The position numbers and the translations under genes were made by a program. From Irpex lacteus (lineage: Eukaryota > Basidiomycota > Agaricomycetes > Polyporales > Irpicaceae): a DNA stretch of 64,000 nucleotides. The stretch spans positions 62,001 to 126,000 of the forward strand of contig MQVO02000016.1 of the NCBI GenBank assembly GCA_001986395.2, written 5' to 3'. Below, one piece after another: positions 22,439 through 36,537 of this stretch; position 1 is the stretch's first letter, and each line of letters begins with the position of its first letter. The notes under the pieces were generated by a model that ran no database searches, was not told the origin of the DNA, and saw only the letters and a list, made by a program, of their open reading frames with translations.

Positions 22439-25400
22439 ATGGATACCCCATCCCCCAACAGGCCGCAATGCTCGAGGATCATCACCGCATCGCCCCTCGC
22501 GTCGCCCTCGTCAAACCCAGAGGCTGCGTTCTCATCCCGCGACACCCTCGTGCACAACTTTGAGATCGCTCTGCGTCGTCAGGGACCGCTCTCTGCCTGC
22601 GGGAAGATGGCAAAGCCCATCTTGCCCACCATACACTCTCCCGACTTGCCACCGCGAATCGCCGGGTCGTCGTTACCGAGGGACTTTGAGACGGAGGAGA
22701 GCAGAGCACTCGGAGCACAGTCGCGAAAGACATCTACGTGCGTTACAACTCGCTCTTGATCCATTGTAACTCTACTGATCCATGCTGTGTGTCTACCAGC
22801 CCATCTCTAACGGCCTCCACTTCCTCCCCCTTCTCCGCCTCGAGCCCACACACCCCCTCCCACGAATCCTACACCTACACTACCTCCTCAACATACACCT
22901 CCCCCGTCCTCACCACCCGTCGTTCGCCCATCACACGAAGCCGCTCGGGTTCACACGCCTCGACATCATACACATACTCTATATCCACCTCCCCCACCAT
23001 CCACACCGCCCTCGCCTTGCCCATCGGCCAGAAAGTACCAAAGTGGCGCGAGGCCATGGGATACTCCCTATCTCAATCGACGTACTTTGACGAGATGGAA
23101 GAGACGGAAGCGGATCAGATTTCAAGTACGTACCTCTTTGCCTGTCATTCCCCCTTTGACATCTCCTTCTCGTTCCGGCATTAATATTGTGTCCCATCCC
23201 ACGATCGAACCGCATGCTCCCTCGCGCTCATAACCAGTATCATGATATCGAACCCCGTTACTAATTCGTCTTTCTTCATTCATTATCATTCGTCACAGGT
23301 ACAGACTACTACCGCTCTCGCCAACCGAGCACATCGACATCATCACCGCCTCGAACAGACAGACGTGCACCCATCGGACCTCGTCCGATGCTCAGAACGC
23401 CCCCGCGGAGCTCACTGGCTGTCTCCACGCTCTCTTCCTCGACGCTCACTGTCGGAAGCAGAATGAGAGGGTCGGCATTGGAGTCTGAGGTAGGCCTGGG
23501 TTTGGGTTTTGATTGTGATCCTGGTACGTGCGCGTCTCTTTCTATTTGCTATGTATTGTATTAGGCAGAAGTGGCGGGTACTAATCATTAATCATTACTT
23601 TGCCTCTCTCAGCCCAGGAACCCGAACCGGAACAACACCCTCCACATACATCTTCTTCTCCCGAGCCGCAGCACACGCTCAGAACTAATGGCACGAAGAA
23701 AATGCGCGCTTACAGAGAGAGGAGGAAAGCTATCGACTTTGGGTCGCAGAGCCAGCTGTCGGTGGACGCGCTCAGTATCAGTCTTGTGTCGTCGCCTTCT
23801 GAGTCGTCGCCATCTCCTCGTTCGGGGAGTGGGAGCGGGAGTGGCAGCAGTGATGAATCGGAGATGTATCAGCTGCGGAACGTTGGCCCGGGTGGCTCTC
23901 CCAGCGGTTCGGAAGGACAGGAGCTCGTGGTCAGAGACCTCCACACAAGAGGAGACGGGGAAGGAAAGGGGGATGGGGAAGAGGAAGATGGGGAGGATGG
24001 GGAGTGGACGCGTGGACCGACGACGGCGCAGATCGACAAGGTTATGAGGGAGGTGGAGGAGGAGCTCTTTTCGTATCGGTCGAGTTATCATGAGGAGGGC
24101 GGGTGGAGGATTAGTGCTTCGCGATCCTCGGGGTCGGGTTCGCTGTATAGCGTGCACAAGGACCACCTCTGCTATGATGACGAGGACGACGACGAAGACG
24201 ATGAAGGGGAGGATAAACTGGACGAACCGGAGGCTGGTACTGGTGATGCTGCACGGGATGCAGGTGGTGCGGAACCCCCGACGCTGCAGGTGTCACGCAC
24301 CTCGGTGGACTCGGTAAACTCGGAGGTGTACACCGTCCCGCCGTATCCGAACTCGCCGCCGCATTATCAGACTCAGTTCCCTCATCTCGCAGTCTCGAAC
24401 TCGGCATCCGGTGATAGTAACGTTGACGTTGGTGGTGGTATCTCGTCCTCAACTGTTGGGGAGTCGATGATCTCATCTGCTGGTGGGTCGATGACTACGA
24501 ACACGAACATCACTGTTAGCTCGACTACGACTACAACGACGGTTACTGCGACGCAGACGGCTACTACGACGCAGACGGCTACAACAACTACGACGCCAAC
24601 GCCATTGAGGACGCACCTACCCGAACGACACCCCGCTCATCCCGTCAGTCCCAAGTCGCCAATCGCCCTACCGACGTTGACTGTGCTCATACCTTCACGC
24701 GAGCCCTCCTCCTCTACCTCTGCTCATCCTCATCCTCATCCACCACCTTCTCTCCCTTTACCGCCTCTGCCTCATTCAGCAGTGACGACGCGATCCCCTT
24801 CGGCAGTGACGACGCGATCTCCTTCAGCGGTGACGACGCGGTCACATTCGCCTCCTTCCCACCCTCCGCCTACTCATCCCCTTCCAGCCCTCCCTCAACC
24901 TCAGCGGTCGCCGGTCTCTGCAGTCCGGTTAGAACCTGCGATGCCACCGTCGTCGGCATACGACAATAATAACGGCGACGAACCGTTGGAGAACGTGACG
25001 ACTGAGTCATACGGCGGTGAACGCTCTGCGTTCGACTCGGACTCTGACGAGGACGGGTCGACGTCTGGGCGACATCGTCGGTTCGGCAGTAAGTTCTTCG
25101 GTGGTCATAGTGGCGGTCATAGTAGCCACGGTATGAATGCAAGCGGGAGTGGGAATGGTGGTGGTAATAGCTTGAGTATTGGGATGGGGAGGCTGAGGAA
25201 GGCGATTCGGAGTTCGGTGTCGATGGAGGGTGTTGGTGGGAATCTGAGCCTGAGGAAGGGGAGGTTGTCGTTTGTTGGGTCTAGTGCTGGTCCGGCTGCG
25301 TCTGCTTCTACTCCTGCTCTTCCGTCGACTACCACTACCACCTCTACCACCACTGTCACGAGGAGCGTCACTGACTCGCCTGATAGCATGACCTCGTTAC

Positions 25401-27238
25401 GAGCACGCCAGATCACGTCTTCCTCCTCTGGTTTCAGCGTGCCTATGGGCATGGGCAACTTCTCGTACTCGCGGAACGGCCAGTGCCCACCGACGACGGA
25501 CCAAGGGACGTCGTTGTCGCCTATACCTGCCACCCCGCTCGATATGGTTCCTCCGACGTCGTTGGAAGAGGAACTTAGCAAGGTTGATTGGAAGGAGCGG
25601 AGGAAGACTGCGAGGTCTTTAGACCACGCGGACGTACAAGAGGAGGAGGAGGGAGAGGAGAGCGAGTTGCCGACGCCTGTCACTCCTGCTGTTGAGCGTA
25701 CGAAGTCGTTCATAGCGGCTCTGGCGAGGCTGCCGAACTCTCCGTTGACGGTGACTATCCCTGCCGTTCCGAGTATCCCTAGGATGCTACCTCCTCCGCC
25801 CATGCTACTTCCTAAGCATCCACGACTTTCCTCCCTTCCATCTCCGCCGATGGCACTACCCATGCATCCACGACTTTCCTCTCTACCCTCCCATTTCACA
25901 CCACACACGCCAGCATCGTCTCACCCTGATTCTGCAACTACACCACGCCCGCCGTTCGACTTACCCCTACCACCACCACCTCAAGAATTCTTCAGACGTC
26001 CATCCGTACAAGCCCAAGTTGACCTCCTCGTTCTCAAGGCCAGTGGATCCGCACCGCCGGACTTGCCCCTCCCGCCTACGCCCGCTGCACCGATGAAACT
26101 GTCAGCGGAAGCCCTCCAGAAGCAGACGGAGCTTGAGAGGCTGGATATCGACAAGTGGAGGGCTCAGGTGCTCGCGGAGGCGGAGGCGGAGAGGGCGATT
26201 GAGGAGGAAAGGGAGAGGGAGGAGGAGAGGGCGAGGGTGCAGGCGAGGATTCGGGTTGAGCAGGAGGAGTTGGAGCAGGTGTTGGCTGTGGAGGAGAGGG
26301 AACGGGAGAGGATTCGTGAGAGGGACAGGAATGCGGAGAGGCAGGGGAGAGGAGAGGAGTATATGAATCGGTTGACGGTGGTGGATCCGGAGGAGAGTAT
26401 GGTCAAGCTAGAGATGAGTATGGCGAAGTTGGAGGCATATGCGCCGGCTCCTGCCCAGAACGACGAAGTCAAGGAAATGCAAACCAGTGAAACTGCACAA
26501 GTCATTCCGATCGACGTATCCAGGGAATCTTCCATCCTCTCTCCGTCTCCAAGACCCCCTCCGAATACACCAAACACGCCCAACTCGGTTTCCACATCCA
26601 GGACATCCTCTAAGCCTCACCACGAGACCCCGTCAAAACCTGCTGTTCCACCCAAAGACTCGGCTTTCGTCAAGAGAATCAGACCGAGACAGGCCAAAAG
26701 CTCAGCACCGCCTACGTCTTGGATGCCTGAGGGCCCGACCCCGTCGTCATCTTCTGCATCAGGAGGGCTCGCGCTTCCAAAGTTTGACTTTGAGGCACCA
26801 GACCATAAGGTGCTGGACATCAGGGGCTTAGGTCTCCGCGCGGAAAGTCGGTTGGGATTCCGGCCTACCGTCGAGGACGTGCCGGAGGCACCGCCTGAAG
26901 CTCCTACTCAAGAGCAACAGAACGATAAAGACCTCGACGAAGCACCTGTCCTTCTCGTTCCCCTCCGCCGTCGTCCGTCATGCCTTCCGGATCTCCGAAC
27001 GAACGCCTCACTAGTGTCCATTGATGATACTGGGATTTCCTCGTCTTATTCTACGATCTCTGCGGGTACTGCAGCGGAGGCACAGCGCGCGAAGAGTCTG
27101 AAGCTTAAAGATACGAAGCTCAAGGTTCGAAAGCTGTTTGGCCGGATCGCGGAGCGTACGGAGTCGATACGCGAGAAGGTGCCTCAGGTTGCGTTGCAGA
27201 ATCCGTTTGGCCATGGGCAACAAGCCAAGTTTATGTGA
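22439..27238 (+). CDS. Large low-complexity protein, 1491 residues, function unknown
   Basis: Four exons (22439-22737, 22800-23125, 23299-23523, 23613-27238) join in frame to 1491 codons. The start MDTPSPNRPQCSRI is the first ATG that stays open into exon 2. Most of the protein is Ser/Thr/Pro-rich and probably disordered. There are acidic patches (DDEDDDEDDEGED), a Thr-rich run, and three 8-residue units SAVTTRSP (nt 24776-24847). A charged helical or coiled-coil stretch (about nt 26110-26370) is rich in Glu and Arg. The C terminus ends in a basic, better-conserved-looking segment LKLKDTKLKVRKLFGRIAER. No enzyme motif is seen. Architecture suggests a scaffold or regulatory protein; that is a guess from composition. 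Confidence 0.8.
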
Positions 27239-28775
27239 TTGTATCACAGTCCTCTCGCTTCGTCTCTCCTCTCTCTTTGTTTTTACACTCATATTTTGGT
27301 TGGCCGGCCAGTCTTTTTTTACATTTGTTGTTTTGCGCGTTATGATAGTCTTTCTTTCTTGTTTTCTTCTGAGGTCTGGGACTCGTAATTTCATATTTCT
27401 GTCTACTTTGTTGTTTTGTCTATACATACCAGCACTCTCGCATATCATCATCCTTTCGAAGTTGTTACTTTCGCCATCATGTGTTGTTGACCGGCGCCCT
27501 CGAAGCACGTTTTTATTCCATATCATGATTAATTGTTATCTATCATCTTGACGGACTCTCATATAGGCCTTCGAATTGCATAACTAAACGTAGTAACGTT
27601 GTACAATCTTCACCGCTCATGATCAGGTGCAGATTACGTAGAACTCTCAGACTGTACTTATGTATATTGTTGAAAGTTCTACTCATTGATGGTAATGATG
27701 GCCAGTGAGAAATGGACTTTCTTATCACGAACCATTGGCTGCCTACTACGGCGGATAGTAGCTTGAATATTCGTTGCCAGTGGCACTGGTGACACGGCAT
27801 AGATGAGAGAAGCACAACGTGCACTTTAAGTATCACTCTCTAAAGTCCGAGTTCAGTTGTTCCTGGATACGTTGCACCGCCCAGACAGAAGCCTGAGAAT
27901 GCATCTGTGATCGAACTGGCGAAGAAAGAGATTGCAGGGCAACCATCATTGTGTAGCATCCCATCATCTTCATTGACCAAGTCCCAGTCACACGTGCGTT
28001 ATTGACTGTCGAGATGCTACAACCACTTGGAGTCCCTGGGACCAGATCATATCAAGGATTCTCCTGAAATTGGAAGGCATTGTCATTTGTCAAGATTCGA
28101 GTCAAGTACCAGTTCAAGTTGGCCCGCACGCTCATTTGTTCAGACTAACTCCGATCTGGATCTGCTGCTATCCCAAAATAGCATATTAAAGCTTTGTGGC
28201 GTAGGCGCTTAAAATCCATAGCGGGTGAACTTCTATTCGACTCGGAATCTCGAAGTGCACTCATGATCTCAACAAGTCTCTCCCATCCCGTTCCTTTCTT
28301 TTCAGTTGAGCGTATGTATGACGCAGCTTGCTGGTGTTGGCAGTGCTTACTCCGGCAGAGTCCGCTTACCTTTAGCACCATCAGAATGCCACGGTAACCA
28401 CCCTCACCAACGTGGATTTTGCATAACAGCTCCTTGAGCCACTAACAGCTATCATCACTAGTACCAGCAATAGGAAGCTCGACATGGTACCAACGTGCTC
28501 TTGAATACCGTTCTGTAGTATTGGGCCCAGGGCATAATCTGCCCCGGAGGCAATGCACTCGGCAACAATCGCAATAAGCTACGCCGCATTGGGTCCGTAT
28601 AGATTATTACTTATTGATCTGTGATGGACGCCAAGCGTGTCGAGTATTCACGGGTCGATAATACGAATATAGGGCCCTTAACGCCTCCAAATGCTGTACA
28701 TAGGCTTGCTCCCTCAACCGTCTCATGAGCTTCCGCTGAAGTACTGCGATAGTGCGCACCGATCGCTGTTCTCGA
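27239..28775. other. Intergenic, 1.5 kb
   Basis: T-rich 3' region up to about 27540, then unstructured sequence. Open frames on both strands at 28145-28400 are short and overlap, and neither is supported. Confidence 0.4.
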
Positions 28776-31341
28776 ATGACTACGCTCATCAAGCTGGAGG
28801 ATTCTTCACTGGAATCGGCAAGTAATGTCTCGACCCAAGATGTCAAGAACGCGGACCTCGTCGCAGCGGATGACCGGAAGGCAGTGGACTCTTCATTAGC
28901 CTCCTTGAGATGGAACTATTGGCTTGGACTCACTATGCACATTTTCCTTGTGCTTATCCATGTCGCTCTGATTGCTGTATTGTATGCTGGTCATCTGGAA
29001 AACCGCATCAGTGTTCCTCTGGGAAGGCCGGCGAATATAGCGTCAGTAGTCATCGTCGTTGTGACGCAAGTAGTCAATCAGGTACGCCTGTACGCTACTT
29101 CGGCGGTCTTTTACCTCATGCTATAATATCACCTATCAGGTGTTCCTCGTCGGGTTGGTACTCATCGTGCAGCAGCTTGCTCTCCGGCGTACCCTGCACA
29201 AACGACAGACACTGACCGCCGTACATGACCAATACAATGCGTGGACCGGGTTTGGTGCGGCATGCAGCACGTTACTCAAACAGTATTATCTGCCTGCTTC
29301 CGTCTGGTCGGTAGTGGCTGTGACAGGGTATCTGCTGGCCGTGTCTGTGTTGCATATTACAGTGCCCGCCACGTTTTCGCTTGCGACTTTCAACAAGTCC
29401 ATCTCCGGATTTGCGAGCATTAAACAGAACACTCCAGATGTCAGCGAAGTCTCTATACGGTAAGCTTGAGGCGTCATATGCGTAGAACCAACCGGTGCTA
29501 ACGCCTCCTATCCAACGTTGTTTCTCTAGCGAAAACTTTGACGAGGCGGCGTCTTTTCTACCAATGATGGGTACGCTATCGCATACGAACACCACAGTCG
29601 GTCTCCTCGGAAATATGATATACGACACGGTCGGTTCTGCAGAGGAGAATGTATGGCCATACCGCAGGCTGCCAATTTACACAGACGTACAAGTTTCAGC
29701 AACCACCTTTCACATCGATTGTGGACTCGTCGACAACGGACTGGTCAAGCAGAACGGGACTGGCACCGACAGGATATGGAACATTACCTCTGAAATCATG
29801 GGCCAAAACCCCAATGATCCAGCTTTCTTTGGACAAGGGCCCAGGAATGCACCGATCAAGTGGTTAGGTAAGGAATGCTTGACGTCGAGAATTGTGTATA
29901 CGGCAACACTCTGACGTTTATGTCATGCTATCACAGCTCCATATCTTATCCGTTTCTTGCCTCTCAACGTCGAAGATACCAACCAAGCCAGTGCTGTTGG
30001 CCAGACAGCTCTCTTTTACGCCTCTGTTAACATCACCGACGACCAGGGTAGAAATGGTACCCAAATTGACCTAGATCCTCCGATGCAACGTTCGTATACT
30101 TACACTGTATTTCATTGGCACTGATTGATGGGTTGGCATCTAGTCAGAGACTACGAACTTATACAGAGTGTACCATTCAATTCTTGGAAACCTACTGTCT
30201 TCGCCTGCAACATGCGAACGGAGAGGAGAAACGTCACAATAGATGCCCAGAGCGGGAATGTGTCTCAGTCAAATGATCTCACTAGGTCCGTAAGGACGAC
30301 ATGGCAGCAGTGGGAGCAACCTGAATTAAGCAACGACACTCTCGCACTAATCGTAAGTACAATTCAGTTCAGTATTATTCGAGAAACCCGTACAATCTCA
30401 CGTCTTCCAGTGGGGATCGATCTTTAACATCAACTCTCGCAGTAATCTTCCTGCGACAATGTGTCATCTCCCGTGGCAATGGCGACCTAGCAACCTAACA
30501 TGCCAGTACGATGAGTATCTGACTATACCTGAGAAGTGAGTCGCTCTCGCCATATCCTATGAACTTTCGACTGCTAATTTCCGACGGTCTTGCAGGTTCC
30601 TCAATGACCGACTGGATATACGACTGGCAACCCAGTTCACATATGAGCCGAAGCGCAGTGTGGCACTTAGCGATCTTGAAATAGCATTGGAGGATATGAC
30701 AGCCGCTATCTACTGGAGTGGTATGTTGCTCTATATTGTTGTCTTGTCATCGCCAGCTCACAGACAGCTTCTCGATGAAAGCCGCTAATTACGTCCCGAA
30801 TAGCCACAGTCTGGACGGAAACAACTTCTACACAAACTTTTTCACCCATTCAATCACAGTCCAGGTGTTTAATCCTGCCGCACAGCTCAATGTGAGTTCC
30901 ATGGGTGTATTTATCAACTTCGTGATGCTCCTGTTGACACAAAACATTCTCAAGTTGAACAGCACGCCGGTTCGTGATTTGACTAATTCTGCGCTATACC
31001 TCAATGACCCCTTGCATTAGCTTGTCGTAGGGTTTTGTGCATCAATCCTACTATTGGCCATTTTCCTCTTGATCATACGCTCACCGGAAAATCACGCCAC
31101 TCTTCATGCAGAAATGACCATGACGGGCCTCCTCCAGCTGGTCTGGCTACTCGGACGCGGCAGTTCGGCGCAAGATCGGGTTGCGGAAGTTGATTTTCCA
31201 TCGACCGAGAACCTTCGCAAAGCCGCAAAATTCGAAATATCCCTCGATACTCTCGTAAGGCGCACTAGCACTGGTTTACGAAGTCGGTCAGGAAATCAAA
31301 GCGAAGACGATTCGGAAACGACGGCATTGGAGGGAGCCTAA
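28776..31341 (+). CDS. Multi-pass membrane protein with large extracytoplasmic domain
   Basis: Basidiomycete-type membrane protein of unknown function. Start MTTLIKLEDSS at 28776. A frame continues upstream but only to a GTG. Hydrophobic spans: YWLGLTMHIFLVLIHVALIAVLY, IASVVIVVVTQVVN, VFLVGLVLIVQQLAL and ASVWSVVAVTGYLLAVSVL near the N terminus, then a long polar region with many N-glycosylation sequons (NTT, NGT, NIT, NVT, NVS, NDT), and one C-terminal span GFCASILLLAIFLLII. Introns are short; exon edges between 29460 and 31020 are approximate. The sequon-rich loop implies it faces the secretory lumen or cell exterior. The cytosolic tail ends EDDSETTALEGA. Confidence 0.75.
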
Positions 31342-31609
31342 TAGAATTGAGACCTAACGTGACAATGGTATCATCTTCTGTGCACTCCTTGCCTCTCACG
31401 TTCCAGTAATGCCGTAGTAGCATGAGCAGCGCCGGTCATACGTTCATCTGCACCTCCTCCGGTGTCGCACGTTGATCTCGAGGGCAGCCACCTGCCTGCG
31501 CAATTACTTCAGCATGCTTAAGTGACTGCCCATTGATCTCGTTATTCATATGACATAGGAGTATATACCACTTTATAGCGCTTGGAATATACCACTGTTT
31601 CATCTCAGC

Positions 31610-32685
31610 TCAGGATGCATGCTCACAACGTATAGGTTGTACATCACATGCCAAATAGAAAAACGGGGCCTTCATCCCAAGAGATTCTTCGCTCTCAATC
31701 TCAGTTTGACCTAGTAAAACGAATCCGACTGAACGATAGAAGTCGACCTTCGGGAGAGTAAGAGCGAGGCATTACTGTGCACGCAAGATAAATGGACGCA
31801 CTGGCCCAGCCATAACTGTGAGTCTTCGCTCTCTAATGTTCGTTCCTCGGGATGCCTGAGGGTGAGCAATAATGAGCCAAAGAAGCTCGTTGTGCAAGAA
31901 CAAAACTCTGCTTACTTCTTTCTGAACTACTTGAATTAGATTTGTGCCGATACCCTGACCCTTAAATTTGTTTGACACTCCTAGTAAGTGAAGACACCAT
32001 GAATCTCGCTGTGCTGTAGCATCACCGAGAGCCTCGGCAGCAAACTGGTCTATGCGAGGGAGGAACTGGATACGGATGGTCACAATTAGCTGTTAAAGCA
32101 TGTGCTGACTCTAAGCATAAGAACGTACATGATTTACCCACCAGTGTGCCACGCCGGGACAGTTTACCCTCAGCACAGACAGAAACTCGTCAAAGAACGT
32201 TTTCTGCTCCTCTGCTGGGAAGCTGATGACATTATCTTTGTTAGTGGTGATCGAATCGGTACGTTCACTTGGTGTACATACGACTTCAGAACTTCTTCAC
32301 CCGGACCAAACCAGACTGCCGCTCCTACAATCTCTCCCGTCGTGGTTTCGGCAACATACACCCTTCCTGCTACTATTCCACACTCAATTTGCCATCGTCC
32401 CAGTTCATGGGAGTATCTGTTTTCGCCGGCGAGAAAGGATGGGGCTATGTGGACAATGTCAATTAGCACATCTGAATCCTTGGAAGGCCCGTGAGAGATA
32501 GCACCGTTTGGCGGAAGCTCATTGCATCCAAATGCGTCAGTTATGACTTCGTTCGCCCCTTCGATGTCCTTTTCTGCAGGCAGAGCGATTCAATACACAA
32601 TGTGGTAAATCTCAAAAAACATCGTACCAGAACAATCCTTTGTAAGAAGACGAATTGTAAACGATTGCGACCTCTCATTCGTCAT
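31610..32685 (-). CDS. GNAT-family N-acetyltransferase
   Basis: GNAT enzymes transfer acetyl from acetyl-CoA to an amine; the substrate here is unknown. Start MTNERSQSFTIRLLTKDCS, then after an intron KDIEGANEVITDAFGC. A beta-strand block GRVYVAETTTGEIVGAAVWF follows, and then the acetyl-CoA-binding signature with the Q/RxxGxG/A motif: LHLLGVSNKFKGQGIGTNLI. The C-terminal strand is DFYRSVGFVLLGQ, ending PFFYLACDV before TGA at 31610. At least five short introns are needed. One join (donor GTATGT after AAGTC, acceptor ATCAG) was chosen because it alone keeps the frame into FPAEEQKTFFDEF. This resembles the fungal small-molecule/hydroxyamine GNAT group, tentatively. Confidence 0.82.
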
Positions 32686-33189
32686 GATTACTGTACCAGG
32701 GAAGTATCCCTCGCCGTGTAAGGTGAAATTGGCTGTCTTATATCCGACCGCAAGGTCCTCATGACATGGTACGATAAGCAGTAGCGCAAGGAGATGATAT
32801 CGGGATTCGGGACACCCTTTTCGCATCAGTTTGAGCCACGGCGGTGGCCCTCGGGCGGTCACGTCGGGGCACAATTCACCCACCTGTCAACCAATAGGAT
32901 AGATTATGAGCAAATACGAGCTGATCTTATTAAATTGATGTACCTACTCAAGCGACAGCCACAATGAATTACCGAGACCAACGAGTGTTAGCATATATAA
33001 CACAGCGGTATGCCATCCAAGAGTAGTCAACGAGCGTTGAGTCAAGCCCACTTTCCTTATGAGCCAATTGTCCGAGCCTCAAGCCGTACTTGAGCTCTCC
33101 GATTGGGTAGGGTGAAGCCACCTGAGTTGTGTCGATAGCCATTGAAGAGATATGATTTACTCATTGTTTCCTACAGCTAGAATGTGGTC
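32686..33189. other. Intergenic
   Basis: Upstream of the GNAT gene and downstream of P450 1. An open frame continues upstream of the GNAT ATG but has no better start. Nothing else seen. Confidence 0.4.
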
Positions 33190-35423
33190 TCAAGTAGAGG
33201 AATCTAGGATTATATTGCGGGCCTTCTCGTCACGCGGGGTGATAAGACACGCAAATGGCTCGGGAGAGCTGTAAATCATTATAAATGAAATCAGAAAGAC
33301 AGGGGGATCATGTAGGCGCACTTTAGATACCTACCGTGTCATCATAGTTGTGAACTTGACGTCAGGTTTTGTGGCGCGGCCTTCTGCATCTATTGTCGGG
33401 GAAATATTGAAAACAGCTAGGATCCTGGCAACCGCGGTCCACATAGAGTTTTCGGCCAAATATCGTCCAGCACAAGCTCTTGATAGTCAAAATCCGACGG
33501 TTAGGTACCCTATTGCAGCTTGCTAATACAGGGTGCCACATACCGTCGTCCCCAGCCAAATATTGCACTAGGTGAGAACGTCTCGCCTGCGCCCTCAGGC
33601 TTAGGGAGAAAGCGTTCAGGTTTGAACGTCTGAGGATCATGATACTTGTCCTCGTCCCATGTCATACTCCTGAGCATTAGCGATCAGCAGATAAATCATG
33701 GAGGGCTCCATAGAACATGATACTAACCTTGTATTAGCAAAGATAATTGCACCTTTGGGGATGAACATGCCATTGTAAACATCATCCGCCATTACTCGAT
33801 GTGGCAGACCCATAGGCGTGATAGGCTGCCATCTGCTCAGATACTGGGTTAACTGGCCGTGCATAGAACAAGATAGGCATTGTGAACGAACCGCAACACT
33901 TCATTGATAACGCACTGCACGTAAGGAAGGGAATCCCGATCATCGAGATCTGGCAGACGATCACGGCCTACAACTCGGTCTATCTCCTGTTGGGCTCGCT
34001 GTTGGGCTTTGGGATGAAGCAGCATGCAAGCAATGAAGATACTGATAGCGCGCCAGGACTACAACATGTCCGAGTGTGAGCTCAGTATAAGTACATGGTG
34101 CTTCTGAAGTCTCACCGTTTCGAATCCCGCTAATGGTATATGAACACCTCAGCAAATAAGTCAAGATATTACCTGAGATCGTACCAGCAAATATCATGAC
34201 AGCAGCCATTTTCAGTGCTCGCTCCTGCTCCGGATCGTGCTTCTCTCCGTACATGGCTTCGAGGTTTCGAGCGACAAATGACGGTTGCGCAGCACCCGCT
34301 TTCTGCAATATAACTTTGGTGAACTTCGAACGACGTGGGAGAGAAAGGTTGCAGGCTTACGATTTCCTCAATCACTCTGTGGTAGCTGTCTTCTACTACC
34401 GAGTCCATGAAAGGTTTCGTTTCTATGATGTAAAGTCAGCTGCTAGTACAGCCTGCAGCACCAGATTCCAAATCACCTTTGATGAACTTGGGACACCATG
34501 CCCCGGGAACCCATGACGGCAGGTATGAAACTGAAGTATGAATGGTGAAATAATGATCAGTCAATAAAATGGCATCGTTTGTATATTCTCGGCAGCATAC
34601 TCACAGACAGGGTGCAAGTCCATCAAGTTTGGAGCGGTAGCGGCAAGTGCGTGTTCAAGAAACCGTTCACCCATAGAAAAGAAGTCATCGTCGAAAGATT
34701 CTATGCGGTGCCCATACCCTATGTCTGTGACGATACCTCCAGCAAATCTAAGCGTCCTCAGCATGAATGCTCAATACCATGAATGGTAGTTTCTTACCGG
34801 CTCGCATGTCGCTCAAAGTCATTTGGGCTGTCTAAAAGCCCCTTGAGTAGGGTATTCGCTTCTCTTTCTTGTACGCCACGGTACGCTTGCACTACGTTCT
34901 TTCCTAAGGTGTCGTTATACATTTTCCTTTGTCGCGTGAAAAATGGCCCGTATGGTGCCAGGATAACCGCGTCTCCCCAGCCAATACTAGATGTTGATCA
35001 GATACATGCCACCGCTGGTCTACTAGGTCTCGCAATATTCCAAGGACGACTTACCCGTCATAGTATGCAAAACGAACACGATCACTGTATATCGCACTTC
35101 TTTTCTCCAGCAACTCAGAGGCAACCTTCTCAGTAGTCAGTACGATAATCGTTTTCCCGAGCACTTGAAGAGAGAATATGTCCCCTAGACACTAGAACGT
35201 TAGTATCGGGTCTGAGGGTCAAAGAACAGCACATGCCGTATTGACGAGACCACTCGTGGAATACCTCGGCTGTGTCCTGCGGACTCGGGAACACGCGCAA
35301 ATGACCTATCAAGGGATCTGCCGGAGGACTTGGCGGTAACGGAAGCTCTTGTCGTTTCTTCAGCAACCGTCGTGCGGCAAGCACGACCACCAGAGCACCT
35401 CCAATAAGTTTTAGTGTGCTCAT
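33190..35423 (-). CDS. Cytochrome P450 monooxygenase 1
   Basis: ER-anchored haem-thiolate monooxygenase; substrate unknown. An N-terminal anchor (MSTLKLIGGALVVVLAARRLL) is followed by a proline hinge LPLPPSPPADPLIGHLR. The I-helix oxygen-binding motif is assembled across two introns as AAGFET-S. The ExxR pair is in the context VINEVLR; the PERF-type motif is [12 protein letters not shown]. The haem loop FGWGRR is split by an intron from the cysteine block ACAGRYLAENSMW. About ten short introns. The tail reads CLITPRDEKARNIIL. No stop or frameshift is needed with the joins chosen. It resembles the second P450 at 48.7-50.9 kb in motif wording and intron positions, so the two are paralogues 15 kb apart on the same strand. 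Confidence 0.88.
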
Positions 35424-36537
35424 GGTTCTAACAGTGAAGGAGAGGAAATCCGATTGCAGAGCAAGAGCCGTTTATTCCCCCGAATGAGTTCTTATAGGCT
35501 CATTCACTGTTATCGGAATTTACATAATTGCGCGTTCCGAGAAGCTGAATAGCCGTGCGCCATCTTGGAAGCATGTCATTTATAGAGTCGGCCCCGAGTG
35601 CCAACCTTCACGAATTGAATAAGTATCACTTTCCGGACGACTAATATAGGTGCATCGTGAGAAAACAGACTTACCGGGTCTGTGATAGAGAGCCGTAGAC
35701 AGCTTCCATCCCGACTGCCGTGTCTCTGGGTTCCTTACTACGGCGAAAGTTGAGCAAGGGCCAAGTATTCACGACCGGCAGACGATGCAGAATTTGACGC
35801 GCCGAGGTTTTGCTTCCGATGAATATGACAGTGCCCATTGAAGCGCTGTCGCATGATACGAGGCGTTCTGTCGAACCGACTCCGCGAGAACAGCCGCTTC
35901 ACCGCCAGTCTTCCTATTTAAAACCTCCTGGGTGCAATTTCAGTATTCTTGAAGTTTGAAATGAGCGTGATCCAATGTCGTACCACTCTATTCGACATGC
36001 CAGTGTACCCGTGGACTAGATCCTTGCCATTCGAAAGCTGCGCAAAGGTCGTACCAGAGCCTGTCTTGCATAAGCTCAGCGCACGCCGCATCTGGGCGAA
36101 GCAACTGCATGCTCGAAATTGGTAAATAGTAAATAACTGCGCTTGTTAGATGTGCATGTGAGGATATAAGTGAACAACAGCTGCACTGGTTAGATGGACC
36201 TAAGAGGGCATAAGTCAAACTGGTCGTACGTGATTCTGGATTAAAACGCACTGTGTATGGCCACGTACCGAGGATTGATTAATACAGACATTGGTGTTGT
36301 CAGCCCTGATCTCAGACTGATGGGCGGGATATTCGCAACTACCATTGCTGCGAGGTTGCAGAGTACCATAGTAAAAGATGCACATTTCGCCCTAAGTAAT
36401 CATATCCCGTCCAATCCAGCTATCTACAACGCAAGATCAACATCGCACCAAACAATCACCAACCACAAAACAAACCAATAAACTCACCTAATAAATTACC
36501 CAAATAAATTACCCATCCCCACCCAACCAACTCCAGA
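35424..36537. other. Intergenic, 1.1 kb
   Basis: P450 1 promoter and the 3' side of the disordered-protein gene. 36400-36537 is A/C-rich low-complexity sequence (repeated CAACCAA-like words). No gene supported. Confidence 0.4.

Noticed and set aside
28145..28381. Minus-strand frame with CRSKHCQHQQ
   Set aside because: Short, overlapping an equally open plus-strand frame, with no splice partners or conserved motif.
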